Assembly: GCF_027482425.1 (NCBI RefSeq)
Contig: NZ_JAIXWA010000072.1
Span: 1-64,000, forward strand
Direction: 5' to 3'
Length of the DNA: 64,000 bases
Source of the DNA: Flavobacterium sp.
GTDB lineage: Bacteria; Bacteroidota; Bacteroidia; Flavobacteriales; Flavobacteriaceae
In this document: one piece after another, positions 34,262 to 43,313 of the stretch
How positions within the stretch are numbered: position 1 is the stretch's first letter
Layout of the letters: every line of letters begins with the position of its first letter
Program-made: the position numbers and the translations under genes
The notes under the pieces: generated by a model
Databases searched by the model: none
Seen by the model: only the letters and a program-made list of their open reading frames with translations
Told to the model about the DNA's origin: nothing

Positions 34262-34272
34262 TATTGTATAGT

Positions 34273-34333
34273 AATTAGTAATTAGTGACTAGTGATTAGC
34301 TATTTACTAATCACTAGTTACTGTTCACTTTAA
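34273..34333. repeat. Heptamer repeats forming a long hairpin between atpA and atpG
   Basis: Left arm: AATTAGT, AATTAGT, GACTAGT, GATTAGC (34273-34300). Right arm: ACTAATC, ACTAGTT, ACTGTTC, ACTTTAA (34306-34333), the complement of the same unit. Bases 34284-34299 pair with 34307-34322 (15 of 16) around a 7-base loop. No T-run follows, so termination is unlikely; processing or stability control of the atp mRNA is possible. Confidence 0.85.
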
Positions 34334-34334
34334 A

Positions 34335-35909
34335 TTAGTATTTTGCTGCGATTTCTTTAGCGGCTTTTTCCAATACATCGGTGATGGTATCGTCAAATTT
34401 ACCTGCTTTTAAAGCGTTTAATGTATCGCGGTGTTTGTTGTTCAAATAGTCTAAGAAATCTCTTTCGAATTCTTTTACCTTATTCACAGGAACATTACGC
34501 AACAAGTTTTTAGACCCTGCATAGATAATCGCTACTTGGTCTTCCACTGTAAACGGATCGTTCACCGATTGCTTCAAAATTTCAACGTTACGTTTTCCTT
34601 TTTCAATTACATTCAACGTAGCCGCATCCAAATCGGAACCGAATTTTGCAAACGCTTCCAATTCACGGTATTGCGCTTGGTCTAATTTTAAGGTACCCGC
34701 TACTTTTTTCATGGATTTGATTTGTGCATTACCCCCAACACGCGATACAGAAATACCCACGTTGATTGCAGGACGCACCCCTGAGTTGAACAAATCAGAT
34801 TCCAAGAAAATCTGACCGTCAGTAATCGAAATTACGTTGGTAGGGATATACGCCGAAACGTCACCCGCTTGGGTTTCGATGATCGGAAGTGCTGTTAATG
34901 AACCGCCTCCTTTAACAATAGGCTTCAAGGATTCAGGTAAGTCATTCATGTTTTTAGCGATATCATCATCGGCAATTACTTTTGCCGCTCTTTCTAACAA
35001 ACGAGAGTGCAAGTAGAAAACGTCTCCGGGATAGGCTTCACGTCCTGGTGGACGACGTAACAACAACGACACCTCACGGTAAGCCACCGCTTGTTTTGAT
35101 AAATCATCATACACAATCAAAGCAGGACGTCCCGTGTCACGGAAGTACTCTCCGATAGCTGCACCAGCCATAGGCGCATATACTTGCATTGGTGCAGGGT
35201 CAGACGCATTCGCTGCTACAATGGTAGTGTAAGCCAAGGCTCCTTTTTCTTCTAATGTTTTAGCGATAGCTGCCACAGTAGACGCTTTTTGTCCTACAGC
35301 AACGTAGATACAATATACGGGTTGACCTGCGTCAAAAAATTCTTTCTGGTTCAAAATGGTATCGATACAAACCGTTGTTTTCCCAGTTTGACGGTCACCG
35401 ATAACCAACTCACGCTGTCCACGACCTACTGGAATCATAGCATCAACCGCTTTGATACCCGTTTGAAGGGGTTCGTTAACAGGCTGACGGAAAATTACCC
35501 CGGGCGCTTTGCGTTCCAATGGCATTTCATACAACTCACCGCTGATCGGTCCTTTTCCATCGATAGGATTTCCTAGCGTATCCACAACACGACCTACGAT
35601 TCCCTCTCCGACTTTCAAAGAAGCAATACGTTGGGTACGTTTTACGGTTGAACCTTCTTTGATTCCTGTAGAGGGCCCTAAAAGCACCACCCCAACATTA
35701 TCTTCCTCAAGGTTCAATACAATCGCTTCAAGTCCGTTATCAAACTGCACTAACTCTCCGTATTGTGCATTAGATAACCCGTAAACGCGTGCGATACCAT
35801 CTCCTACTTCGAGTACGGTTCCTACTTCTTCCAAAGAAGCTCCCGATTCAAAACCGGTTAGTTGTTTTTTAAGGATTGCTGAAATTTCAGCAGCTTTAAT
35901 TTCTGCCAT
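34335..35909 (-). CDS. atpA: ATP synthase F1 subunit alpha
   Basis: 524 residues. Non-catalytic nucleotide-binding subunit of F1; three alternate with three beta subunits. N-terminal beta barrel ([20 protein letters not shown]), P-loop GDRQTGKTT at about 172-180, and the conserved [14 protein letters not shown] stretch carrying the arginine finger region. Length slightly above E. coli, as usual in this phylum. Fourth-to-last gene order atpH, atpA, atpG is standard. The catalytic beta subunit (atpD) and epsilon (atpC) are not in the window. Confidence 0.98.
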   Translation of the reverse strand: MAEIKAAEISAILKKQLTGFESGASLEEVGTVLEVGDGIARVYGLSNAQYGELVQFDNGLEAIVLNLEEDNVGVVLLGPSTGIKEGSTVKRTQRIASLKVGEGIVGRVVDTLGNPIDGKGPISGELYEMPLERKAPGVIFRQPVNEPLQTGIKAVDAMIPVGRGQRELVIGDRQTGKTTVCIDTILNQKEFFDAGQPVYCIYVAVGQKASTVAAIAKTLEEKGALAYTTIVAANASDPAPMQVYAPMAGAAIGEYFRDTGRPALIVYDDLSKQAVAYREVSLLLRRPPGREAYPGDVFYLHSRLLERAAKVIADDDIAKNMNDLPESLKPIVKGGGSLTALPIIETQAGDVSAYIPTNVISITDGQIFLESDLFNSGVRPAINVGISVSRVGGNAQIKSMKKVAGTLKLDQAQYRELEAFAKFGSDLDAATLNVIEKGKRNVEILKQSVNDPFTVEDQVAIIYAGSKNLLRNVPVNKVKEFERDFLDYLNNKHRDTLNALKAGKFDDTITDVLEKAAKEIAAKY

Positions 35910-35932
35910 TGTAATATATCTTTAATGATGTA

Positions 35933-36460
35933 TTAGTTACTAAACTCTCTTTTTAACTCATTTAAACGACCGGAAACAGAAGCGTTATATTGCATATCGC
36001 CGATGCGTAAGATAAAACCACCAATAATCGATGGGTCTACGGTATTTTCTAAGGTAATTTTCTTGGTTGACATTTCCGCAATTTTGGTGCTGATGGTTTT
36101 TTCCATTTCGGCCGTCATTGGAATTGCAGTGGTCACTTTGGCAATTTCAACCCCAATACTTTCATCATACAAATGACCGTATTGTTTGGCAATTGCCCCT
36201 AATATTTCAAAACGTTTGTTGGTAAATAACAATTGAAATAAACTTTGCGTTTCTTGTTGAACGCCAGCGAAAATTTCAAACAAAGCATTTTTCTTAGCTT
36301 CTAAACGAACCACAGGACTGGATAAAAACACTTGTAACTCGTGGCTTTCCGCTAAAGCGGCTATAATCGACTTCATATCGGCATTAACCGCTTCGGATTT
36401 ACCAGAAGCTGTGGCAATATCTAAAATCGCTTTCGCGTATCGAATCGCTGCTCTTGACAT
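35933..36460 (-). CDS. atpH: ATP synthase F1 subunit delta
   Basis: 175 residues, the OSCP/delta subunit that ties the alpha3beta3 head to the b-subunit stator. N-terminal helical bundle from SRAAIRYAKAILDIA and the C-terminal signature ENTVDPSIIGGFILRIGDMQYNAS (shown partly: DPSIIGGFILRIGD) identify it. It lies 23 bases before atpA and six after atpF in the operon. Confidence 0.96.
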   Translation of the reverse strand: MSRAAIRYAKAILDIATASGKSEAVNADMKSIIAALAESHELQVFLSSPVVRLEAKKNALFEIFAGVQQETQSLFQLLFTNKRFEILGAIAKQYGHLYDESIGVEIAKVTTAIPMTAEMEKTISTKIAEMSTKKITLENTVDPSIIGGFILRIGDMQYNASVSGRLNELKREFSN

Positions 36461-36466
36461 ACGTTA

Positions 36467-36967
36467 TTAGTTTAATTTGGAATCCCCCAACATTTTTTCT
36501 ACCAATTTGGATTGCGCTTCTTTGTTGGATAATTCATCACGCAATAATTTTTCAGCGATTTCTAGAGAAAGTGCCGAAACTTGACTTTTCAATTCAGCCA
36601 TAGCTGCATTTTTCTCGCCTTCAATCGCTGCTTTTGCTTGGGCAATCATTTTCTCGCCTTGTGCTTGAGCGTCTGCCTTAGCATCGTTGATCATTTTTTC
36701 TTTGATCTCACGCGCCTCCTTCAATAGTGTATCGCGTTCTGCACGGGCATCTGCCAATAATTTCTCATTATCAGATTTTAAATTGGCCATTTCTTGACGC
36801 GCTTGTTCCGCTGATTGCAACGCATTTTTAATCCCTTCTTCGCGCTCATTTACCGCGTCTAAGATAGGCTTCCATGCAAATTTTTTCAACAACAGAATTA
36901 AACCCACAAAAATGAGAATCTGCCAGAAAAACAGACCGAATTCAAACTGATTTATTAATTTTTCCAT
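36467..36967 (-). CDS. atpF: ATP synthase F0 subunit b
   Basis: 166 residues from the ATG of MEKLINQFEFG; the open frame extends 17 codons further but without conserved residues. One N-terminal transmembrane helix (FFWQILIFVGLILLLKKF) is followed by a long amphipathic, Ala/Glu/Lys-rich helix (about 30-150) that dimerises as the peripheral stalk. It carries protein from membrane to the delta subunit. Fits exactly between atpE and atpH. Confidence 0.95.
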   Translation of the reverse strand: MEKLINQFEFGLFFWQILIFVGLILLLKKFAWKPILDAVNEREEGIKNALQSAEQARQEMANLKSDNEKLLADARAERDTLLKEAREIKEKMINDAKADAQAQGEKMIAQAKAAIEGEKNAAMAELKSQVSALSLEIAEKLLRDELSNKEAQSKLVEKMLGDSKLN

Positions 36968-37050
36968 GAGATATATGTATATAATTTCTGTTAGACGTAA
37001 GGAAAGCAACAGGAACAACCAACCGTTATACCTGTTGCTGTTTTTTTAGA

Positions 37051-37254
<204 letters not shown>

Positions 37255-37275
37255 TTAAATTAAACAAATACGTAA

Positions 37276-38451
37276 TTAATGATGCGCCTCCTCATGATGG
37301 TGCTCCTCATTGGCAGAACCAAAATAAAGTGCCGACAACATCGTAAATATATAGGCCTGTAAAAAGGCAACTAAAATTTCTAAAATAGAGAGTACAAAAG
37401 CCAATCCGAAAGATAGTGGGCTTCCAACCCAGCTTTTGAAAATGAACATCAAACCAATAATACTCATGATTACGATGTGGCCCGCAAAAATATTGGCATA
37501 CAAACGAATCATCAATGAGAATGGTTTGATAAATACTCCTAATAATTCAATTGGAGCTAATACAATACGCATCAAATAAGGAACTCCTGGCATCCAAAAA
37601 ATGTGACCCCAGTAATTTTTATTTGCCGTTAAATTGGTGATCAAAAATGTTAAAATAGCCAAGGAAAAAGTAATGGTGAAATTACCTGTTACATTTACTC
37701 CAAGCGGCGTCAATCCAAAAATGTTTAAAAACAAGATGAAGAAGAAAATGGTCAACAAATAACTCATATACTTCTTATAATTCTTCTCCCCAATATTAGG
37801 AATAGCAATTTCATCCCGAATGAACACAACCAATGGCTCAAAAATACGCACCATACCTTTGGGAATTCCTCCGTTTTTGGCATACGATTTTGCCAAGCGT
37901 GTAAACATGAAAAACATCAAAAGTGCCGTAATAATGATGAACAAAACACTTTTGGTAATCGAAAAATCAATCGGACGAACATTGGTAGGGTGACCCGATT
38001 TAGCATCTTCTGTCAAGGTTCCTGTAGCATCTGTTCGGTAGATTTTTCCATCGTGATGACTCAACACATAAAACTTGCCTTTGGAGGGGACTACGCCATT
38101 TTCGGCATGATGAAATTCCGATGAAGAAAAAATATGAAGGCCTTCGTCCCAAAGAATTACAGGCAACGGAAACCCAAAATGTTTTCCTGTTTTATCATCT
38201 GCAAACAAAGTAAAATCGTGTGAATCTAAAACGTGGTGATTAATGTGTTGTTTAATTTCACTACGAATATCGCCTTCTTCATGTCCCTCATGATGACCTT
38301 CTTCATGTCCTTTCTCCACAGCAGTCGTTGCTTCTTGGGAAGCCGTCGTTTGCGTATGTGCTTCGTGATTGTCATTCGCGAAAGAAAATAAGGGCATAAA
38401 AGCCAGTAGTGCAGCAACAATGAAGTGGCTTGGTTTTCTAGAAATCACCAT
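37276..38451 (-). CDS. atpB: ATP synthase F0 subunit a, with long N-terminal extension
   Basis: 391 residues against about 270 in E. coli. A signal-like segment (about 9-26) leads into a roughly 130-residue extracytoplasmic extension rich in His and Glu (for example HEEGHHEGHEEGD at about 50-62), then the usual five to six helices. The essential arginine is in SLMIRLYANIFAGH. Long, signal-bearing AtpB proteins are usual in Bacteroidota. The His/Glu cluster could bind metal (speculative). First gene of the operon, with its own promoter. Confidence 0.95.
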   Translation of the reverse strand: MVISRKPSHFIVAALLAFMPLFSFANDNHEAHTQTTASQEATTAVEKGHEEGHHEGHEEGDIRSEIKQHINHHVLDSHDFTLFADDKTGKHFGFPLPVILWDEGLHIFSSSEFHHAENGVVPSKGKFYVLSHHDGKIYRTDATGTLTEDAKSGHPTNVRPIDFSITKSVLFIIITALLMFFMFTRLAKSYAKNGGIPKGMVRIFEPLVVFIRDEIAIPNIGEKNYKKYMSYLLTIFFFILFLNIFGLTPLGVNVTGNFTITFSLAILTFLITNLTANKNYWGHIFWMPGVPYLMRIVLAPIELLGVFIKPFSLMIRLYANIFAGHIVIMSIIGLMFIFKSWVGSPLSFGLAFVLSILEILVAFLQAYIFTMLSALYFGSANEEHHHEEAHH

Positions 38452-38489
38452 TTTTATTCACGTAATTTTAAGGTTTCCAAAATTTGGTG

Positions 38490-38519
38490 CAAAGGTACAT
38501 CTTTTAGAAAAAAAACAAT
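38490..38519 (-). promoter_or_regulatory. Promoter of the atpBEFHAG operon
   Basis: On the minus strand ATTG (38519-38516), 18 bases, then TACCTTTG (38497-38490), 39 bases before the atpB ATG. The -7 element is perfect; the -33 differs from TTTG by one base. Confidence 0.65.
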
Positions 38520-38523
38520 GGGA

Positions 38524-38958
38524 TTACCGTTCTTTTTTGAATTTTTCGTTAAAAGTGGTCTTCTGAGGCGTATTATTCAATAGTTGAATGGTTAAAACCG
38601 TCTCCACAACAAGAAAAAATGCAAAAATGCTGTAAAAATTAATTTTTTCCTGAACACTCGAAAAACCGTAGATAATTTCTTTTCCAAAACCAAAAGCAAG
38701 TGCCATTTTTATGGTTGTCACAACCAAAAATAGCATGCCCACTTGATCAAAGTTTTTATGTTTTACGCCTACCAAAAAGGTTAGAATCACGATAGATAAA
38801 ATTCCAAAAATGAAAAATAAGGATTCCACGGACCAATAATAGCGTTGGGCTAAAGCAAAAGATGGCTCGTGAATGGCAAAAACCAAGCGATTGATCCCGT
38901 AGCCAACACACGCAAAAAGCAGCGATTTTACCCAAACGTTACGACATTCACGAATCAT
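38524..38958 (-). CDS. DUF6168-type membrane protein
   Basis: About 144 residues with four predicted transmembrane helices (SLLFACVGYGINRLVF, SLFFIFGILSIVILTFLVGV, MLFLVVTTIKMALAFGFG, FYSIFAFFLVVETVLTIQLL). The start used is the ATG of MIRECRNVW, overlapping atpZ by 11 bases; the open frame runs 11 codons further up. I associate it with the flavobacterial DUF6168 group. Its position between atpZ and atpB recalls AtpI, so a part in F0 assembly or Mg2+ supply is a guess from context. Confidence 0.7.
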   Translation of the reverse strand: MIRECRNVWVKSLLFACVGYGINRLVFAIHEPSFALAQRYYWSVESLFFIFGILSIVILTFLVGVKHKNFDQVGMLFLVVTTIKMALAFGFGKEIIYGFSSVQEKINFYSIFAFFLVVETVLTIQLLNNTPQKTTFNEKFKKER

Positions 38959-39175
38959 GTTTATCAATGTCTTGAACTTGACGGTATACATTATAGAGCG
39001 CTACAAAAACACCAAACACGGTGACTCCCTTGGTATACCATTGATTAGAATTGGGATACTTACTATCTAACCATTGTCCTAATAGCGAAAATAAAAAGAT
39101 AATAATCCCCATTTGAAGGGGAATATTTAACAACGCAATCCAGCGGTTAGGCTGTTTTTTCGGTGACGGGCTCAT
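38948..39175 (-). CDS. AtpZ/AtpI-family F1F0 assembly protein
   Basis: 75 residues. Two transmembrane helices (ALLNIPLQMGIIIFLFSLLGQWLD and TVFGVFVALYNVYRQV), with GQWLDSKYPN between them, match the short AtpZ/AtpI proteins encoded ahead of ATP synthase operons; AtpI/AtpZ are linked to c-ring assembly and Mg2+ or Ca2+ handling in other bacteria. It overlaps the bactofilin gene by 29 bases and the DUF6168 gene by 11, so the three are translationally tied. Confidence 0.8.
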   Translation of the reverse strand: MSPSPKKQPNRWIALLNIPLQMGIIIFLFSLLGQWLDSKYPNSNQWYTKGVTVFGVFVALYNVYRQVQDIDKHDS

Positions 39176-39551
39176 GTTGTTGTGAAATAGGTTTCACCTG
39201 AGGCTTCATCACACAGGTAGCCGAAAACTCTGCACCGGGTTCGACCGCCAATTTTCCACAGACGACTTCCCCTTTGATAACGGCCTTCGATTTTACACTT
39301 AATAGGTCTGAAATTTGAAGTTTCCCCTCCACGCGGCCTTCGATATCACAGTTTTTACAAATAATATCACCTTGAACACTTCCCGCGGGACCAATGACTA
39401 ACTTTCCTTTGGTTTCAAAATTTCCTACTAAGTGTCCATCCAATCGAAAATCGGCTGGAGAAACAATATTCCCTTGAATGGTGGTTCCTTCCACAATTCG
39501 GTTGGTCTTTCCTAATAAATCGGTATACGATTTGGTTTTTTTCTCAAACAT
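39147..39551 (-). CDS. Bactofilin
   Basis: 134 residues from the ATG of MFEKKTKSYTD; the frame opens 15 codons earlier inside sprE. The body (about 20-110) is the bactofilin beta-helix with its repeated short strands and glycines (GTTIQGNIVSPADFRLDGHLVG, GKLVIGPAGSVQGDIICKN, split by motif). Bactofilins polymerise without nucleotide into cytoskeletal filaments that help cell shape, polarity or wall synthesis. It starts one base after the sprE stop. A role beside the gliding/T9SS protein is suggested by position only. Confidence 0.92.
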   Translation of the reverse strand: MFEKKTKSYTDLLGKTNRIVEGTTIQGNIVSPADFRLDGHLVGNFETKGKLVIGPAGSVQGDIICKNCDIEGRVEGKLQISDLLSVKSKAVIKGEVVCGKLAVEPGAEFSATCVMKPQVKPISQQHEPVTEKTA

Positions 39552-39552
39552 A

Positions 39553-42432
39553 TTACTTCTTGTTAGGATTAAAGCCTGGTGCTGGAGGTAACGCATTCAT
39601 CGGTGCGTCTTCTGCCGCATTTGATTTAGTCGTTGGAATAGGGTTTGAGGGATTACCCGTTGGTGTAGAATTTGAACCTTGTGTGCCTTTGGGTGTATCT
39701 CCCGCTGGAGCTGAAGGGTCTTCGCCAAACAATTCCTCTTTGGTTACGGTTCCTGAGTTTTTCCCTTTAGGAACTACTTTGGGGATTTCTTTTTCAATTT
39801 CAAGAGTACGCTGAATAGGAACAATAGGTTTGTTCAACCAATCGCCCGTCACATAATCCTCAAAATTCTTCATCACTTGCACTACCTTATAATTCTCATT
39901 GGAAATAATCGCATACGGTTCGGCGATTTTATAATCTTTGAATTCTTTCAACACTTGAGCAATCCCTCTGGCGTTATCTAAATTTTTGATTCCATGAAGC
40001 ACCACAAAGTTTTTGTCCAGCATATAAATGTCTTCAGACAAAGTAATGGTTTCGATGGTGCGCTCCTGAATAAATTTTTTCAATTTATCCACCAACTTTT
40101 GCGTCGCCGCTGTAGTTGGAAATGCCACGGGATATACAATGTTCCAGGACGTAACAGGTTCTGAATTAAAGGACAATGATTCTAAATAGGGAATTTTTTT
40201 CTGAATAAACAGCTCCGTTTTCTTCCCTTCCTCCGAATTAGGATAAGTCAAGGCCACATAATTCAATGCCTTTTTATATTCTGACAATCCTTTTAGTTTC
40301 CCTAACAATTGGGCTTTCAACAACTCGTATTTGGGCACCAACTCTTCCCCTGTAAACTGCTCGATGGCTTGTTCGGTTTGGGGTAAAACTTCTCTATACT
40401 TGCCCGAATCATAGGCGCGATAAAGCGCATCATACGTTGCCTCGGGTGTTGTGGCTATAGCAGCTGCCGAAGTGTTTCCACCAACGATTTGCGCATAACG
40501 GGTATCGGGATATTCATTGAGAATACGATTCTTTATCGCCGCCGCTTTGGTCGGATCAATAATTTGATACACCTTATAAAGGTTATACAAACTAGGCAAG
40601 ACCAGTCGCTCCTCGGGTTTATTTTTGAGTAACTGTTCAAACTTGCTCGCTGAACGCGTGTACTCTTTAAATTTTTCTTTATATATAACGCCCAACTGGT
40701 AATACGCGAAGTTTCGTTCTTTGGCCAACGAATCCAACACTTTTATATCGCTTGGGAGTTGTTTGAGGTAGAATTCAGTCGTATGCATCGGATTGACCGT
40801 TTTAACCTCATCTTCTTTTTCCGCATTCGCATTTTCGTCCTCTTTCTCTGGATTAGCCCCTTTACTGACCGTTGCAGACCAACGCCAATTTTCACCATAG
40901 GTTCGTTTCCCCCATTTTTTGCCAAATTCAAGTTTTCCTATTTCTACCGTATTAGGATTGTAAAAGTAAAAATTGCTTACTTCGTTGCTAGAGGCTACAG
41001 GAGTGATAACACTTTTCTTTCCGCCGCCCAATTTATCTGCCCCTGATGCATCTTTACCTTGGTTGGCATTGGCTTCAGCGGCTGCTTTTTCCTGGGCTAT
41101 TTTTTCAGCAATGAGTTTCAACGCTGCTTCTTCTTTTTTCAAACGCTCAATATGTTTTTGAAAAAAAGCTTCCCGGTCGGCCAACGACATGCCAGTGAGA
41201 TTGAGAATACTGTCGTTTCGTTGCGCAATACCTTCAAATTTGATAACGTCTTGAAGATTTTCACGTTTTTTGGTAATCAACCGGAATTCCCGTGTCCGCG
41301 GATTCAACACGGTCAACGTACTGTCAAAATATTTACCCGCCACCACATATTTCGCTTCATTGAAATGTAGTTCGGCTAAATTTCGGTAATTGGAAGCCAC
41401 CAGATACTGATCTTGTGGCTTGGCTTTAAGCGAGGCATTATAGGATAATTTGGCCTGTTTAGGTTTGTTTACTTTTTCATAATATAAGGCCATTTGATGG
41501 TGCAATACATCCATAAAAGAACGGTTTTCGCGATCTTCCATCAAGTCCTTGTATTTTTTTAAAAAAGCTACCGTATCGCCTGTTTTGGGATTAAACTGAC
41601 GGGCTTGTCGGGCATGGGCTTGGATAACATACTGACGGGCCGCTTTGCGATTCATATCAATAACCCGCTGGTACTCGATAAAGGCACTGTCTTTTTGGCC
41701 GCGATCTTCATACAGCTGCGCCGTGATAAAGCGGTATCGTGACTTTTCTTCATCGATTTTAGTGAATTCGGTAGCCAAACGCAACTTGGCAATCGCACTG
41801 TCGATTTCTTTTAAGTTGATAAACGCTTGGGCAAGGGTGGCGTTGGCATCGGCGTAAACTTGATCTTTAAACTTAATCTCTTTCAACAATTTGCGAAGAT
41901 TATTGACCGCCAATTCGTCATTTTCCAAGCGCATATTGGTCTTTTCCCGCCAAATTTTAATCAAATTAATTTTATCGCTTTGCGGATACTTATACAAAAC
42001 ATAGTTGAACGCTTCCAACGCAGGGACAAAACGTTGCTCGTAATACCGCGCCTGTCCCAACATTAAATGCGCTTCATCCATTTGGGGGTTGCGTTCTACC
42101 CCATCAATATTCATCGAATGCTTTTGAATCGCTTTGATTGCTTTGGTTTCAGCCCGATCAAAATTGGGATTCTTTGTATCGCCTGGTAATGCTTTTTCTT
42201 CGGTGACTTGCATGCGCTCCACAGGCAATAGTTCCCAAAAGTTATCTTTGTACTGGTTGCGCAAATCCACAACGCCTTGGTCCATCGCGACTTCACCATT
42301 GTATAAAATATTATACTTGGTATTTAACGCGTGAAATTTTCGATTGACAAAGGCATCTTTCTTCGTAGAACACGCCACGAGTACGGCTGCGAATCCGAAA
42401 AAAAAGAAATATTTTGGGGTTGAGTTTTTCAA
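39553..42432 (-). CDS. sprE: Gliding-motility/type IX secretion lipoprotein SprE (PorW family)
   Basis: 959 residues. Lipoprotein signal with lipobox LVAC (about residue 21), followed by STKKDAFVNRKFHALNTKYN, which is typical of SprE/PorW. Tetratricopeptide repeats cover about 100-420 and again about 560-700; the C-terminal part is Pro/Gly/Asn-rich (TPTGNPSNPIPTTKSN). SprE of Flavobacterium johnsoniae is needed for T9SS secretion and gliding, and PorW is its Porphyromonas counterpart. It is anchored in the outer membrane facing the periplasm. First gene of the sprE-bactofilin-atpZ-DUF6168 unit. This implies that the host has a type IX system, although no other T9SS gene is in the window. Confidence 0.9.
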   Translation of the reverse strand: MKNSTPKYFFFFGFAAVLVACSTKKDAFVNRKFHALNTKYNILYNGEVAMDQGVVDLRNQYKDNFWELLPVERMQVTEEKALPGDTKNPNFDRAETKAIKAIQKHSMNIDGVERNPQMDEAHLMLGQARYYEQRFVPALEAFNYVLYKYPQSDKINLIKIWREKTNMRLENDELAVNNLRKLLKEIKFKDQVYADANATLAQAFINLKEIDSAIAKLRLATEFTKIDEEKSRYRFITAQLYEDRGQKDSAFIEYQRVIDMNRKAARQYVIQAHARQARQFNPKTGDTVAFLKKYKDLMEDRENRSFMDVLHHQMALYYEKVNKPKQAKLSYNASLKAKPQDQYLVASNYRNLAELHFNEAKYVVAGKYFDSTLTVLNPRTREFRLITKKRENLQDVIKFEGIAQRNDSILNLTGMSLADREAFFQKHIERLKKEEAALKLIAEKIAQEKAAAEANANQGKDASGADKLGGGKKSVITPVASSNEVSNFYFYNPNTVEIGKLEFGKKWGKRTYGENWRWSATVSKGANPEKEDENANAEKEDEVKTVNPMHTTEFYLKQLPSDIKVLDSLAKERNFAYYQLGVIYKEKFKEYTRSASKFEQLLKNKPEERLVLPSLYNLYKVYQIIDPTKAAAIKNRILNEYPDTRYAQIVGGNTSAAAIATTPEATYDALYRAYDSGKYREVLPQTEQAIEQFTGEELVPKYELLKAQLLGKLKGLSEYKKALNYVALTYPNSEEGKKTELFIQKKIPYLESLSFNSEPVTSWNIVYPVAFPTTAATQKLVDKLKKFIQERTIETITLSEDIYMLDKNFVVLHGIKNLDNARGIAQVLKEFKDYKIAEPYAIISNENYKVVQVMKNFEDYVTGDWLNKPIVPIQRTLEIEKEIPKVVPKGKNSGTVTKEELFGEDPSAPAGDTPKGTQGSNSTPTGNPSNPIPTTKSNAAEDAPMNALPPAPGFNPNKK

Positions 42433-42542
42433 GTCAAAAACGTTTATGTAACTAACTGCAATTTGGCGCTTTTAGTATATCTAACGGGTAAAAATACATT
42501 TCTTTTCGTAAAGTGAAAAAAAATAGGGCGGAAATTGAAAAT

Positions 42543-42578
42543 AGTACACCCCAACAGCCGAAACCATTGGGGTGTACT
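42543..42578. terminator. Hairpin after the ABC transporter operon
   Basis: A perfect 12-bp stem, AGTACACCCCAA with TTGGGGTGTACT, around a 12-base loop, 18 bases after the ABC ATPase stop. On the minus strand it leads into a moderately T-rich stretch. Confidence 0.65.
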
Positions 42579-42596
42579 TGAGAAGATATAAAAACG

Positions 42597-43295
42597 TTAT
42601 ACCGCAAAAAAGGCTTCCAATTCTTGCAACGTCTCTGGGCTGGTTTGAATGTCTTTGACCACCTCACCCAAATGCAACGCCACAATGCGATTACACACCT
42701 CAACCGTATGCACCAAATCGTGACTTGATACCAACAAGGTCACGTTGGGGTCTTCAGCCAACTCTTTTAAAATCTTTTTCAAACGATTCACCGTAGTTGG
42801 ATCTAAATTCGCAAAAGGTTCGTCCAAAATAATCACCTCAGGATTACCAATTAAAGTCGCAATAATTCCCACTTTTTTCTGATTTCCTTTCGACAAATCG
42901 CGCAAATATTTTTTCTTGGTCAAAATCTCTCCATTAAAAAAATCTTCATGCTTGGCCAATAAGGCATCGACATCGGCTTTGTTCTGACCTCGAAGTTCAC
43001 CAATAAAATAAAAGTATTCTTCAGCGGTCAAGTAACCGATTAAAAAACTTTCGTCCAAAAACGCGGCTGTAAACGGTTTCCATGCCTCGCTCGAACTGAC
43101 TGCGACGCCATTGTTAATCACTTTTCCCGTTGTGGGCTGAATCAAATCGAGCAGCAAACTAAACAACGTGGTTTTCCCTGCACCATTGTTGCCTACCAAT
43201 CCAAAACTCTGTCCCTTAGGAATTTCCAATTCGTTAATATCTAAAACTTTGACGCCATTAGCGTACATCTTGCTTAATTGTTGTACTTGTATCAT
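42597..43295 (-). CDS. ABC transporter ATP-binding protein
   Basis: 232 residues with all ATPase motifs: Walker A GNNGAGKTT (about 37-45), Q-loop region, signature LRDLSKGNQKKV (a variant of LSGGQ), Walker B VIILDEPFANLDP, and the switch histidine in VSSHDL. It supplies energy to the adjacent membrane permease. The variant signature KGNQKK is common in small exporter-type ATPases of Bacteroidota. It lies 18 bases downstream of the permease gene. Substrate unknown. Confidence 0.93.
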   Translation of the reverse strand: MIQVQQLSKMYANGVKVLDINELEIPKGQSFGLVGNNGAGKTTLFSLLLDLIQPTTGKVINNGVAVSSSEAWKPFTAAFLDESFLIGYLTAEEYFYFIGELRGQNKADVDALLAKHEDFFNGEILTKKKYLRDLSKGNQKKVGIIATLIGNPEVIILDEPFANLDPTTVNRLKKILKELAEDPNVTLLVSSHDLVHTVEVCNRIVALHLGEVVKDIQTSPETLQELEAFFAV

Positions 43296-43313
43296 GAGGA
43301 AGGAAGTTTATCG

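Noticed and set aside
42543-42578. Regulatory protein operator (12-bp inverted repeat)
   Set aside because: It lies 18 bases after a stop codon at an operon end, where a terminator or mRNA end hairpin is the simpler reading.
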